The notes below the pieces were generated by a model. The model was not told the DNA's origin. It saw only the letters and a program-made list of their open reading frames with translations, and did no database searches. A DNA stretch of 64,000 bases, from contig NC_064437.1 of NCBI RefSeq assembly GCF_023343835.1, positions 19,959,501 through 20,023,500 on the forward strand. The letters are read 5' to 3'. Origin of the DNA: Lagopus muta (lineage: Eukaryota > Chordata > Aves > Galliformes > Phasianidae). This document shows, piece by piece, positions 27,060 to 58,150 of this stretch (position 1 is the stretch's first letter; the number at the start of each line of letters is the position of its first letter). A program made the translations under genes and the position numbers.

Positions 27060-29539
27060 TGCAGGGACAACTTTGCTGCTTTAAAAGCATTCAATTAGAT
27101 GGCTGCTCTGGGAGCTACACCAGCTACTGCACAACAGAGAGGCACCAACTTTGTACAGACAAGGAAAAGCTTCATACATGTAAGAAAACATCCTTCAATG
27201 TGTGCATATGGATACTACGTCAATTTAAATACACACATTATACATGCTAGAGTCCTCTGCTGACTATTTCACAAAACAGCTAAGAGCTTAGAGATACAAA
27301 ACTCACACAATTATTTAGCTTATGGAACACAAATAACACATACCCTGAATTTCACAAATATTGCCAAAATAGAAAGCAGTCTTTCAGTTTTCAGACCTCA
27401 GACTTGCTTTAAATAAAGAAACAATTCATAAAGCAGAGCTGCTAATATACTAAGGCCAATGTGTTGAATATCTACAGCCCTCACCAATTAACAACACTTA
27501 GGTAACAGAGGTAAGCATTCAAAAACACACTTTCTTACACAAATTGCCTGCAGGTTAAGGCATCCTTTTGTATTTCAGTAATTCATACATAGAAACATAA
27601 CATACTGTGGTACACTCCTTGCCATTCCTCTCTACCTTCAGATATAAAAGACTGAACGCATACCAATACACGCTGCTGCAGGCAAACACAGCCAGCTCTG
27701 ATATTTGAAACAACAGAGCACACAGCAGCACTTTTCTCCAGCTGGGCCTCAGAAGGCAGATTTGGCAGTGAAGCAGCTGCACAGGCAGCCCCACCCGACC
27801 AGTGATGCAGCACCCAGAAAACCCAGCTGGGTTCAGCATTCAGCATTCTCAGCATTTCCACTACCAGGCAGGCAAGGCAGCGAGGGCCTGGCTTGGCACA
27901 ACTGTGAAGGATGCCACTGCTGCAGCTTCTGGAGCAGATACATTGTGTCCACCCCAATCGTTAACTGTAGGGGAAAAAAGTGGCAGTCCTAAATTCCAAG
28001 CCACTTCTACAGTGCTTGGCAGTTTTCATCTTACTGAGCAGCACTGATGCCTGACATACACCTCAAAGCAAAAATAAGGAAGGCTTTTCTTTGTCTATGA
28101 ACTTATTAATGTAACAGTGACTCTGCCTGATTTACACCCTCTTCATGCTTGGTACTACTTCTTCAGTTGAAGAGCCAAACTATAAGCAGTTTTTTTTATA
28201 TACAATATACAGGGACCATCTCTGCATTCCTCTGTCTTGAAACACAGAGGCATAACAAGGATGGTACTACTTAGAATGCTTCAGACTAAACATTTTAAGA
28301 CAAGGGAGAAAGCAACCTGCAGATCTGTCACCACTCATCTAAGAATGCAGAACGCGCCTCCTAACTGCTTCATTTCACTAGTGGTTATGGTAACACGTCA
28401 GTGGAACATACTGAAAGCTAAAAGAGCAAGTTGGATGAAACGGCTTTGACAGCTGCTTAGCATTCTGTTTCCCCTGACCAACATACAACAAACTTCAGGA
28501 TGATGATCAAAATATCTCCCAAAGGCAAGCAGCATGCTGTCCTACACTGGTAGGAAATCCATAGCTGACTGTATTCTTCTTGCCTCAGTGCTCTTTCAGC
28601 ATAAGATGCCTGTAGTTGCAAGCAGTTAGAAATAATGGTTACAAGCTGTGCACTGAGAAATATATGAATTGCAGGTATGAAGCATCTGAAATAAATACAC
28701 TACCCATGAAACAGCTCCCACACATCAAAGAAGCATCCAATCAAGACCATAGAACTCAGTTTCTCAGTAGATTAATTTGGGAGTAACATCGTTAATATCC
28801 ATGTTACAGTGAGACTGATTTTCTTTCCTGTGAGGGTGGAAAGGACCATGCAACTCAGGCACTGAGATCAGTGCTTGACTATTACGAGACGTATCAAGGA
28901 CAGCCCAGCATTTGCAGACAATTTCCACTCTGTTAAAAGCATTCTTGTCTGAAGTAGAACCAAATGTCTTTGCTTTTTGTTTTAAATTTAGGAATAGTTT
29001 ACAGAGCATGTACCACTTCCACTATTTGAAATGCAACTTCTAATTTTTATATATATATTTTAAAAGAAGTCAGAGACAAAACAAGCCTCCCAAAGGCTTT
29101 GTTTACAGTTTTCTTTAACTATTGGAAATATCAGTGTGAGAAACTCAGGGGGCTATCAAGGCTATCTACCAAGCATGCTTCTAGGAGGGTAAACATGCTA
29201 CATACATGGAGTTAATTAAGACAATTACCTTGAAAAGGCTTTATATTGATCCTTTCACATGGAAGATTAACATCAAAAGATAAACATCAAGAACACAAGC
29301 AAATGTATTTCCCTGATGATTAAGAATTCAGTCATGCAGGTGCAATCATGCTGTTACACTGCCCAATGAACGAGCAAAAAATACTGATCGTTATTTGATC
29401 TTTCACTATGGAATGAGAGGGGTTTGTTGTTTTGTTTTGACAGAATGATAATCAACTATAAAACATCTCAAACAACATTTCCAAATATGAAACAAAAATG
29501 AAGTATAGGCTAGTCTTAAAAGCACCGTGACATAAATTG

Positions 29540-31934
29540 TTTATTTCTCTTTTACAGCAAGTTGTACACCTATAATGCAATAAAGAAATATCACCTGTCT
29601 ACCGGCCACAGAAAAGATCAGCACGCTTGAACCAGATAAAGAAACAAACATTTATTAGAAACTCGTAGTTTTACATAGCTAAAAAGATAAACATTCATTT
29701 CTTAAGAGACAAAGAATATACAAATGAACAGTCATCACAGAGGCACATAATGAAAAATGAAATTTGAAGATGACTCCATCTTTTCAATGCTTGAAAGCAT
29801 CACCAACATAATTTTCAATATTCATAATGGCACTTGCACACAAAAGTAAGGACCAAGTCTGGAAGACAGACTTTTCTGAAATCACACGCACAGTGGCTCA
29901 TTGGTCACAGCCAGACAACATGACCAGGCAACATCAGCAATCTCAAAAATCCCACAGGATACAAACATGTTGGCAAACCCAGGAAACATTCAGATTGGAA
30001 AGGCTTCATACGCACGGATGATTTGGATAGAACGACTCCTCAGTTCTTTTAAAAAGTGCAAAGTCCAAGTTTTCCCTAAATTGAAGGCCAAAAGACACAG
30101 CCAAAGCTGTCATTTTCTAAAATCTGATAAAACATCTTATAATACAAATCTTAGGAAGTAACGTATCAGTTTATGAAGATAAAAAACAATCACGGAAGCA
30201 CTGATCACAGACGTACATCTGACCTGCTGACTGAAGAACACGGCCCAGTTTTCCACACAAGGAACAAAGGGCACTTGTTGATGTGTTTGATTTTGTGTAT
30301 ACACACATACACATGGGGCAGCTGTGTGCGTTTGGCTTCATGTGTACACATAGAGACCCTCAAAGGCCTTACAGGAACTTAGCATAGGATCTAAGTTCTT
30401 CCTGCAGCAATCCAATTTCAGGAAGTGGTCAAAGAGAAGTGTTTTTTGAAGGTCAAGTTGAGTATAAAAATTATCTCTGTAGATTTGGGATTACTGTAAA
30501 TAAAGAATTAAGACATCATATAGACTGCAGAAAAAGCATAACAAAGGAGTTCAGCAGTAATTGTTTTTCTTACCTCAATATCTGGGACTGAAGGCCACTG
30601 AAATAAGACAAATCATACCACCAGCCCCAGCTCCACACCCCTCCAAGAAATAAAGGAAGCGGCTTATACATGGAAATACCTATTTTCTACATGGAGGAAG
30701 TGCTGCTTTTGTTTTCTTCTTTAAATGAGGAACTGTTCCTCAAGTACTTACAAGTTCCCTGTGTGTGCTTCACTTGCTTTATTAACATGAACCTGATGGA
30801 CATTAGAGAGCTGCAGTTCCATTTGGTCACACAGACAAAATGCTTCAGTATTTCATGACCCAAATTTCATACACTGCACACAAAACTGTGAGGGAAAGCG
30901 GATTTGTCCTTCATGACAAGCCTTTAAAAACTTTACATAATAACACAATCCCTTATTTGCTAAAAGCACAAAGGGGACTGTAACCCTTTGATACTAAGGG
31001 AAGAAATTATGAACAAGAAGCCTTTTGCTCTTCAAGGCAGCTATGATGAGCTTGAATTCTTGTCCAAGTCAGTTTCTTCCAACACAGCCAACAGCTAATT
31101 CATCACTAGCTTAATACTGGATCCTTCACCTCATTTTTAAACAGTAACTTACACTTGTAGGAATGGATCCAGTAATCCAGTAGGCTTTTTCTGTTTCTGT
31201 ATACTGGTTCTATAAGACATCTAATTGCAATTGAGAGCTTGTCATGCTAGCATTTACAAGTGCGAAAGCAGGTCCAAAGAAGCAAGATACCAAAATCATT
31301 GACTGCATTACAAAAAACACGATATAAATCAATTGAGGTATTCTAGATACCGTGGAACAGTAGTTTTTCAGGCTCATATTCATTATAGAAAACACAGGTT
31401 AACTTGAAAATAAAGGTGGTGGGCTACATTTAATGTGTTACACTATTCCTTCCTGTATCTAAGGTAACAATGTTTAGAACTTAGATTGCCTTCAAAAATA
31501 ATGATATTAAGTGCTTACTTCTAGAAGTGCAAAATGTTTTCTGTGAATGGCTTGAGGACAGGCAGCATGACAAAACAAAGTCACTTTCATCAATTCAGTA
31601 TCAAGGCAGTATGAACTTCTTCTACCTTTGGTTTCATGTGAGACAAGTTCAGTTAGAGAAGACAAAAGAGTAAAATATGCATGATTATATGAATATGTAG
31701 GCATACAGTTGATTTAAATATACAGGTTTTTTTTCCTCAATTTAGTGACATTAAAGTGCAACATAGGTATCTGTTTACAAATGGTGTACAAGAAATTAAG
31801 TTTCCTCCCACTGGAGAATAAAAACAGAAGTCGCAGCATCTCTCCACAGTCTCTAATTGTAAGAACAGATTACTGAAGAAATCATCTTTGTTCTGTTAAT
31901 TCCAACCAAATTAGAAATATCTCACCTTTCTACT
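29540..31934 (-). other. SLC25A24: Probable 3' UTR of SLC25A24 with candidate poly(A) signals
   Basis: No coding exon is seen in this AT-rich stretch directly downstream of the stop codon. Minus-strand AATAAA hexamers occur at 30783-30778, 29656-29651 and 29545-29540, and ATTAAA near 31432-31427. The pair near 29.6 kb is the favoured gene end, giving a UTR of about 2.3 kb. The extent is inferred from the hexamers alone, with no transcript evidence, and a shorter UTR ending near 30.75 kb is equally possible. Confidence 0.45.
29651..29656 (-). terminator. Candidate poly(A) signal AATAAA for SLC25A24
   Basis: The canonical hexamer reads AATAAA on the minus strand about 2.3 kb after the stop codon. 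Another AATAAA lies 111 bases further along the gene direction at 29545-29540. Which one is used, if either, cannot be told from sequence alone. Confidence 0.4.
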
Positions 31935-50482
<18,548 letters not shown>

Positions 50483-50929
50483 GGCGCGGGGCACAGCGGA
50501 CGGCCGCACACAGCCGCTCGGAACCCCGGGACCGGGCGCGGGCAGGAGGGGCCGCGGGAGGAGCGGGGCCGGCCCCGCCCGCGACGAGACGGAGAGCGGC
50601 GGCACCGCCCCACCCGCCCGAGGCGACCGCGAGGGGCGGGGCGCGGCAACGCGCGCGGCGCCGTGAAATGGCCGCTCCTCCCTCCGCGCCCCGCCCCGCG
50701 GCAGCCATAGGAGCTCTCGTGGGGGCACGGCGCTCGGCTGCGCGCAGATAGCACCGCTCCCCTGTGCTTTCTGGAGGCGCGCGGTGAGGCTCAGAGAAGC
50801 GCTCCGGCAGTGCTGATGTGTCAACCTACAGTAGATAAGCGTCGCCAGCGCTGGATGTAAGCAGACCGCCCTGCGCGAGGCGCCCACGGGTCTCATACGA
50901 CTCGGAAAGGCGTCTGTTCTATCACGCAC

Positions 50930-51545
50930 CGGCTGTGATGCGCTGCTGCCGACACACCCGATGTAGGTGGCCTGCCCTTAGAGAGCGCTACCACCTTAAA
51001 TAGTTCCCATACCAGTGATACTCCGAATCTTAACAGGGCTATATTGGGATCACCGCAGTCACCGCGCAGCGCTGAAACCACACGAGCAGCCGCTGGGATA
51101 ACCCACAAGGGATGTCCTCCAAACAGCTCGCCTGGGTCAGCCGCATAGAACAACGACAAGGGGAAACAATTGGCTCATACATAAATCATGGTGCAAATGC
51201 CAGAAGGCAAAGCACCAACTCGCAGGCACAGCTGGCATAGGAACCAAAGGACAGCTAACAGAAGCAGGCTGTTCACCTGAGCACTCGCTGTCCATCTGGG
51301 AGCTGCACTGTGGCCAAGCACAGCCACGCCAAACACTGCCCTCCTGCTGCATTCACAGTCAGTGCGCAGCCACAGGCAGTGTCTCAGCCTCAGAGCAGGA
51401 GTTTGGTGGCCCTGTCCAAGGATTAATCAATAAAGCTCATCTGGTACATTGTCACTCAATAGATTTACCTATTGAGTTCGACAGGATTGAATGAATTACC
51501 TTGTATTTCTAAAGGCAATATGATTTCACTGTAAGTTTATCAATA
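50930..51545. other. Intergenic, nothing recognised
   Basis: Between the SLC25A24 CpG island and the CR1 copy this stretch shows no coding exon, RNA gene or recognisable repeat. It loses CpG density quickly after about 50950. Confidence 0.5.
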
Positions 51546-51547
51546 CA

Positions 51548-52350
51548 CAGAATAAATCAGGTGGGAAGGGACCTTGCAGGGCTCCAGTCCATCCTCCTGA
51601 CCAAAGCTCAGCTGTGAGTTCAGCTCAGCATTTGTCCAGCCTTGTAATCTCAACAGATGGGGACTGTGCAACCTCCCAAACAGCGTGTCCTACCTGACAT
51701 CACCAGGAGAAAAGTTTCCCCTTCAATACAGTCTAAGCCTTTCTTGTTTCAGTTTCTACTTGGTGTCTTATATCCTTCCACCCTGCTCCACTGCAAGGAC
51801 CCTGACCTCATTTCCTCCATAACGTCCATTAACCAATGGGGGGGAGTGAAGGCTTCTTTCTATGCCTCACAAAGGTTTTTCTTGTACCAGTTAGGAAAGC
51901 TCACTTTCTTCAGCATCTCATGGAGAGAGTCCTCCAGGCTCTCCCATGCCTGGTGACCCTCTGCTGAGCTTTCCAGCTTCTGCCATTCAGATACTAGGGA
52001 GCCCATAACTGGCCTGGACTCTCTAACCACAGCCTAATTTGCACTAAGCAGAGAGGAACAATCACTTCCCTCCTTCTGCTGGCTACAATCCATTTCATAA
52101 AGCCTAGGGAGCAGCAGGTCTTTACTTCCAGGGCCCATGCTCAGCATGCTCTCTGGCAAGACCACAGAATTGCTCCCCGGTCAGGTCTCCAGCCTGCATC
52201 ATTGTGAGAGGTTATTCCATCCTACATGCAGTACTTTTAATTTGTTCCTGCTCAAACTCATAGGGTTCCTCACAGCCCATTCCCTCATTATCTCTGAATG
52301 GCAGCCCCGCACCTAAAGACAAGTGACTCCGTCCACACTCTTGTCCTCCC
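51548..52350 (-). mobile_element. CR1 LINE fragment, older subfamily
   Basis: Reverse-orientation CR1 sequence, starting at GGTGGGAAGGGACCTTGCAGG. It continues through blocks resembling the region about 0.3-0.8 kb from the CR1 3' end (the GAGAGGAACAATCACTTCCCTCC and AAACTCATAGGGTTCCTCACAGCCC equivalents). It is diverged, so it is older than the copies at 40.0 and 49.4 kb. It lies 1 kb upstream of the SLC25A24 promoter. The left end is clear; the right end is approximate. Confidence 0.75.
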
Positions 52351-52359
52351 CCCCTCCAG

Positions 52360-55300
52360 GTAGCTGATAAATGAGACGGGTCCAAATTACCCATTACTTT
52401 GGCCATACAGCGAACTTTAACCTGCACCTTGCAACAGGCACAGCCTGAACACTCTTCACTTCTTTCTGGAAGAATGGACATGAATGTTGCTAAGGCCACT
52501 GCAGCTCAGCATCATAGCACTCTCGTGTAGTCTTCAATTCTGTATCTGTTATTTTTAACTCCTGCCGTCACCCTTACATCTTCAAGAAAAAAAAAAAAAA
52601 ACAGGGAATGCAACATTATCCTTTATCACAAATCACATCATGCAATTAAAAACTATCTATACTAGTGACTGAATGCACTCCATAGCAATAAGCAGAAGTG
52701 GGAATGAAGCAGCTGCACAAGTTGACTAGCATATCATATTTCTGACATCCAACAGGACCATTATCAGAGGTCTTAAAACAGTTTCTTTTATGAGTATCAT
52801 ATCAAACACTGTACTTAAATATTAACACAATGTAAACACTAGAAACATGCAAAAATTAACACCAAATACCTGGAACACATTTTACTTGGCCTCAATTTTA
52901 CTCAATATTGTCAGTTCATGCCATTCACATGTTCAGCATCAGATAATCACTTCCACAAAATCAGTAAGACAATATATAGGCACTCTCAGGAATTTGCAGG
53001 CAGTGAGTGGCAGCTTTTTCCTAGCAGCATGATAACAAACACTGCATTTTGGCCATTACTTTTTAAAATATACAGCTAATGCATGTGTACACAAACAAAA
53101 TACCATCTAATAAAAATGTTAGCTGAAATTAGCACATGTAGTAGAACTTAGTAGAACTATTATCTGTTGTAATTCAACTGAAGTACAGTAATGCCCAATA
53201 GGGATGATTAAGAAACAATCAAATCAAGCAGAGAAATTCAGTGGGACACTGGCTTTTCTCCTAATAACCCTGGAGCTGTCGATAGCCCAAAAGTAAGAGG
53301 AGAAGAAAAGATGCATTTACTCTTCCTGAGGAAAAAAGGAAGAAAAGCTAGTTGTAGCATATTTGTCCAGGATAAATGTATCAGGACAATTATGATCTGT
53401 ATCACACATTATGCTGTTAAAAGCTGTGTGGGAAATTCAGCCACAACACAGAGCTACAACTCTGCTTATAGTATTCATATTTACAGACTGAAAATGCAGG
53501 TTATATTTAATTCATCCACCTGTTTAAGGTGCAAAGCAACAAGGACTTCATTTTTCACTTTCCCTTGTTTCTGCAGAAATGAAGTAGTACAGGTGTGTGC
53601 AGGAAGTTTAAGCAGTGTGACTTCAGTATGAGTAGCTGATAGGAAGAAGAAAAGTAGATCAATGTCTCAGACATTTTTGCATCCATAGATAATCTGTTAG
53701 CTATGCCTGAGAGGAAGCCATTATCCTTAAGGATGCAAACTAGTCAGGCCTAAGCAACATGCTGCGTAACATTCAAAACCACAACCACAAATGCATTTCC
53801 AGACCTCTGCTTAATTTACGTATCTGGGAACTAGAGATTACGTTTCTGCTATTATGAAAATAGCACTACCAACATTAATTCTTCTACAGATGGTCTTAGA
53901 TGACGGGGTTGGGAGCTGCATTATTTACAGAGTTCTTTGTTAAGAAGGAGTTCGGAAATGCTCACCTTCCTGCACAGCCACAAAGGGCATCTGTGAGTCA
54001 AGAAGCATCCTCACCTAAAATATGCATCTAAAACAGGATTGAAATAAAACTCTAATACCTGTACTTTTTTCCCCACTGATATCAACACTGAATAGCATCA
54101 GAACATCAAAAAAATATCTGTTTAACTCAGTAAAAGAGCTTTTAATTAGTATGCATTAATACACAGTAATTCATACTAATACATCAATGTTTAAATCACA
54201 TCAATGCTACCCATTTAGAGGAAGTACTATAAATATCAGAAAGCCTAAGAGGCTAGAGATAGACTTAACATATTTTATTGATAGACTAAAAGGTAGCTGA
54301 ATTGCTTTGTGTGATGAAGTGTTTGCTTGAGATACCATAGCTCTAACTGTAGAAAAAACAGAAGAAAACACTTGAAAATACCTTTGAATTGTGCATATTA
54401 CCTACTGCAGGAGCCAAAAGTCATTTCTAGCTTAATACTGTGGACTACTGGGAAGATAAATATTTTTTCATGAGATCATATCCAATTCTGCAACACAGTT
54501 CAAAAAAAGGCCATTAAGAACAAGCAACCAGTTTCTGTCACCTGAATGAGCGAACCTCAGGATACACAGGATAAATTAGAATATGTCAAAACAATAAAAA
54601 GAAAAGTCACAGCTAAAGGATTGTTTGGTTTGGGATACAGTGAATACTGCTGTGCTATAGTTTGAAGTACAGTTAATTAAATCCCCACCAGCACAGAATT
54701 TTTCTGTTGGCCTCCACAGAAGGCCAACACTTCAGACCCTTACTAGCTTTTACAAAAACGCAATGATCAATTCAGATCCTGTGATTCCTCCACACTGTCT
54801 TTCCTAGCATGTGGTTCCAAATTGTTTCATCCTGACAAGAGGTACTATGTCTTTGTTAAGACTGGTGCCAGAATACAGGAGTGTTGTGTGATTCAGGACA
54901 CTGATTTGTCAGCAGATAAATCAGAGCCTGCCTATGTGTGTTAATACTAAATACATTCAAGTATTTTTGGAGGACTGAGACTTTACAAGCAATATTTTAG
55001 GAGGACTGAAACTTTATTTTAAACCATACAAGTAATTCAACAATAGAGCTTACTTAACCACATCACACTTGCTTCCACTGAGGTTCACTTCTCAGTTCAA
55101 TTTAGTTTCAAACATCCAATTTTATCTCTTTGACAACAGTTACAGTACTTACAACTGCAACTGTTGAAAGTAGTGATCTGGATGCAGGTTACAGCCCGAA
55201 TATCACAGCAGTTCAAGACCAGAAAACATCCTAAAGCACAAACAAAGAAAAAAAAATTCCACCAGTTCCAAATACTGTTATTCTCAGGGGAAGAAAAGCT

Positions 55301-55900
55301 GCAAGGCAAGAATAAGAGTGCCCAGCAGGGAAGTAGCATTACAGTAAGGGCACCGGAGGAACACAGGTTACTTAAGTAACATCCCATCTCCAAATATAAA
55401 CATGAATGCTTCAGAGTATTTTAAAAGCCCCAAGACATTGATTTAGCCTACGAACAGCTGCCTATCCATAGAAAACATTTCTATTTATTCCTACTATTTT
55501 ATGACTGAATTCCTATATTCTTCAGAAAAAAAGACTACTTTTGAGTTACATTTTTTATCTAAATGTAACTGTGAGGTTTGAAGATACTGATTTCCTCAAA
55601 ACCTTGTTTTACATATATTTAATAAGAAATCCCTTTTATTTGAAGTGTATTAGTTTCTCCTACAATGAAAACAAAAGGAAAACAGGACCTACAATAAAAA
55701 GTCAGAACTTAAACCACACAAAGACAGCCCAATAACAAAAACTACATGTAAATATAACTTAGCAACTATATTTATAACAAAACAATTCTAGCTGAAACCC
55801 AATATCACAAAGAAATTAAACTGCACAACAATAGAAAACAAAAACACAACCAAAACAACCCAGCACCCAGCAATAAAAAGCACAGAACCAGCTGCCTTGG
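52360..55900. other. Intergenic A/C-rich DNA, no gene recognised
   Basis: No coding exon or known repeat was recognised. The plus strand is A-rich, most extremely in the last 160 bases before 55900. It contains a poly-A tract at about 52587-52601, a 9-bp stem inverted repeat at 54705-54729 and a two-copy degenerate repeat near 54963-55017. If the divergent promoter at 55.9 kb is real, this would be its leftward transcription unit. Confidence 0.45.
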
Positions 55901-55907
55901 GGCTGTG

Positions 55908-56017
55908 CTTATATAGGTCCCTGGTAGGGTGTAGGTGAGGCCCCAGGTGGGGCTGCTTGGGGCCCTCAACACACATATTAGCTCACACAGCTTTCTGGGA
56001 GCTTTCACCTATATAAG
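55908..56017. promoter_or_regulatory. Candidate bidirectional TATA promoter (inverted TATA boxes)
   Basis: An 11-bp perfect inverted repeat (CTTATATAGGT at 55908-55918, ACCTATATAAG at 56007-56017) places TATATAAG facing outward on both strands around an 88-bp spacer that is GC-rich but lacks CpG. Predicted starts are near 55885 (minus) and 56040 (plus). The spacer has an E-box-like CAGGTG inside the palindrome GCCCCAGGTGGGGC. Base skew reverses exactly across this element, which supports divergent transcription. A small inverted-repeat transposon is an alternative, but no flanking target duplication is seen. Confidence 0.45.
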
Positions 56018-56019
56018 GG

Positions 56020-57399
56020 TCTGTGTGTTAGTTTTGGACCTTGAAATGGCTTGTGAAGGTTATTAGCTGCTTTTTGTTTAACTCTTAAAAAGGAGATTTA
56101 GCATTGTCCTGTTTTCTATAAGGCATGGTGTATTAGGTCTGTTTGTAGGGTTTTTTTTTTTGGTTTTTTTTTTTTTTTTGTGCTCTTTAGTTGTTGTTGT
56201 GGGCTTTTTTTAAGTGCTGATGTTTTAAGATATTTAAAGCTCTTATTATAGTTAATTTATTTTTTTTCTGAGTAACTGTAAGAGTTTTCTTTTTGAACCT
56301 GAAGTATTTCTATAAAATTAAGAAATTCTGGTGTGTTTGTTCAAAAAAGGGCTACCTTAGCTTATCTTGATGGCAGGTAGATCCAGTAAGGCATATTATC
56401 CACTCTTTTTAGGTGCTGGAAGTATCAAATTCATCTAAGAGTAGTGAGGAATGTAGGATACGGAGAACTGGCTTAGTGTTTTTCAGGTTGTACATCTCTG
56501 TTAATGAAACAATGTTGAATCATAGAGTGAGGTGTAAGTGTTGTTCAGAAAGAGTTCCCACAGTACAGCTATACAAGCAGGGATCTTATAAAATGTGTAA
56601 TAGCAATTATAGGACATACGAGTGTTTTGAGGAGTTTTTGTTAAGAATAAAAACTGATAGATAAAACTACCCTTAATTTTGAACTGGAAGAGTGTGTTTA
56701 CTAATTATGTCCTAGGTACTGTAAAACAGTAGAAGCAGGAGTATTTTTTTCATTTCCTTTTTTTAGTCCTTGCTTATTTCCTTCTGGGATTGCGCTACAC
56801 TTTGGGTTGCTTAGCTGTGCACATCACTTGTGATGTTTGTAGGCATTTGGGGTGTATTCCTTTAGAAATGTTTTCACAACAATTTTTCTGAATGAGTAGC
56901 AGATACATTAAAGAACGTTCTGTAGGTTTCACGTGCTCAGTACCATACAGCACGGTCTTGCATGTTCCTTTTTTGCAAGAACAACTGTATGGCTGCAGGA
57001 AGATACACGTTTTGGGGTGTTGTTGAGCAATGTCTTGTGAAGAGGAAGTGGAGGTGCCAGTAGGTACTGCTTATGGCTTGCTCTGGATAACTCCAGGGAT
57101 GGGTGTGTGGCTGCTGCCTGGAGTCCAGGTGCTGGCACTGAACTATTTCTTATGCAGGATTTGCTGTATGAGTGCCGTTGGGATCATATTGCAGCACTGT
57201 TACTGCATGTATGCACAGATGTATGATTTCTGCTTCACTGCAAGCTTATGGGTATTTGTTCCTCGTTATCGGAACTGGAGCCAATGTGTAAGGAGTTAAG
57301 AACTTAGATCTGAGCTGCTGAGAAGACCCTGCCACTGTTTGAATTCCAACAGGAAGAAACAGAATTCAGAGTTTAAACGTCAACATCTACAGGCCGTTA

Positions 57400-57400
<1 letters not shown>
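56020..57400 (+). other. T/G-rich stretch upstream of EEIG2, no gene recognised
   Basis: The plus strand is strongly T- and G-rich, unlike the DNA to the left. It contains poly-T runs near 56151-56179. Open frames of 83 and 89 codons (56413-56664, 57030-57299) show no known domain. A consensus donor GTAAGG at 57288-57293 could splice an upstream noncoding exon towards EEIG2. Whether it is transcribed is inferred only from composition. Confidence 0.35.

Positions 57401-58150
<750 letters not shown>

Larger units (their letters stand above)
23451..29539. other. Intergenic between CpG island and SLC25A24 end, no gene recognised
   Basis: No coding exon was recognised. The stretch contains the second CTCF-type motif and a 23-bp tandem duplication at 27014-27059. 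A CpG-poor, C/A-rich segment just right of the island (about 23.7-24.0 kb) keeps open frames on both strands, but these have no recognisable domain. Confidence 0.5.

Noticed and set aside
57030-57299. 89-codon hydrophobic open frame on the plus strand
   Set aside because: No family resemblance; its hydrophobic look follows from the T/G-rich composition of the whole stretch.
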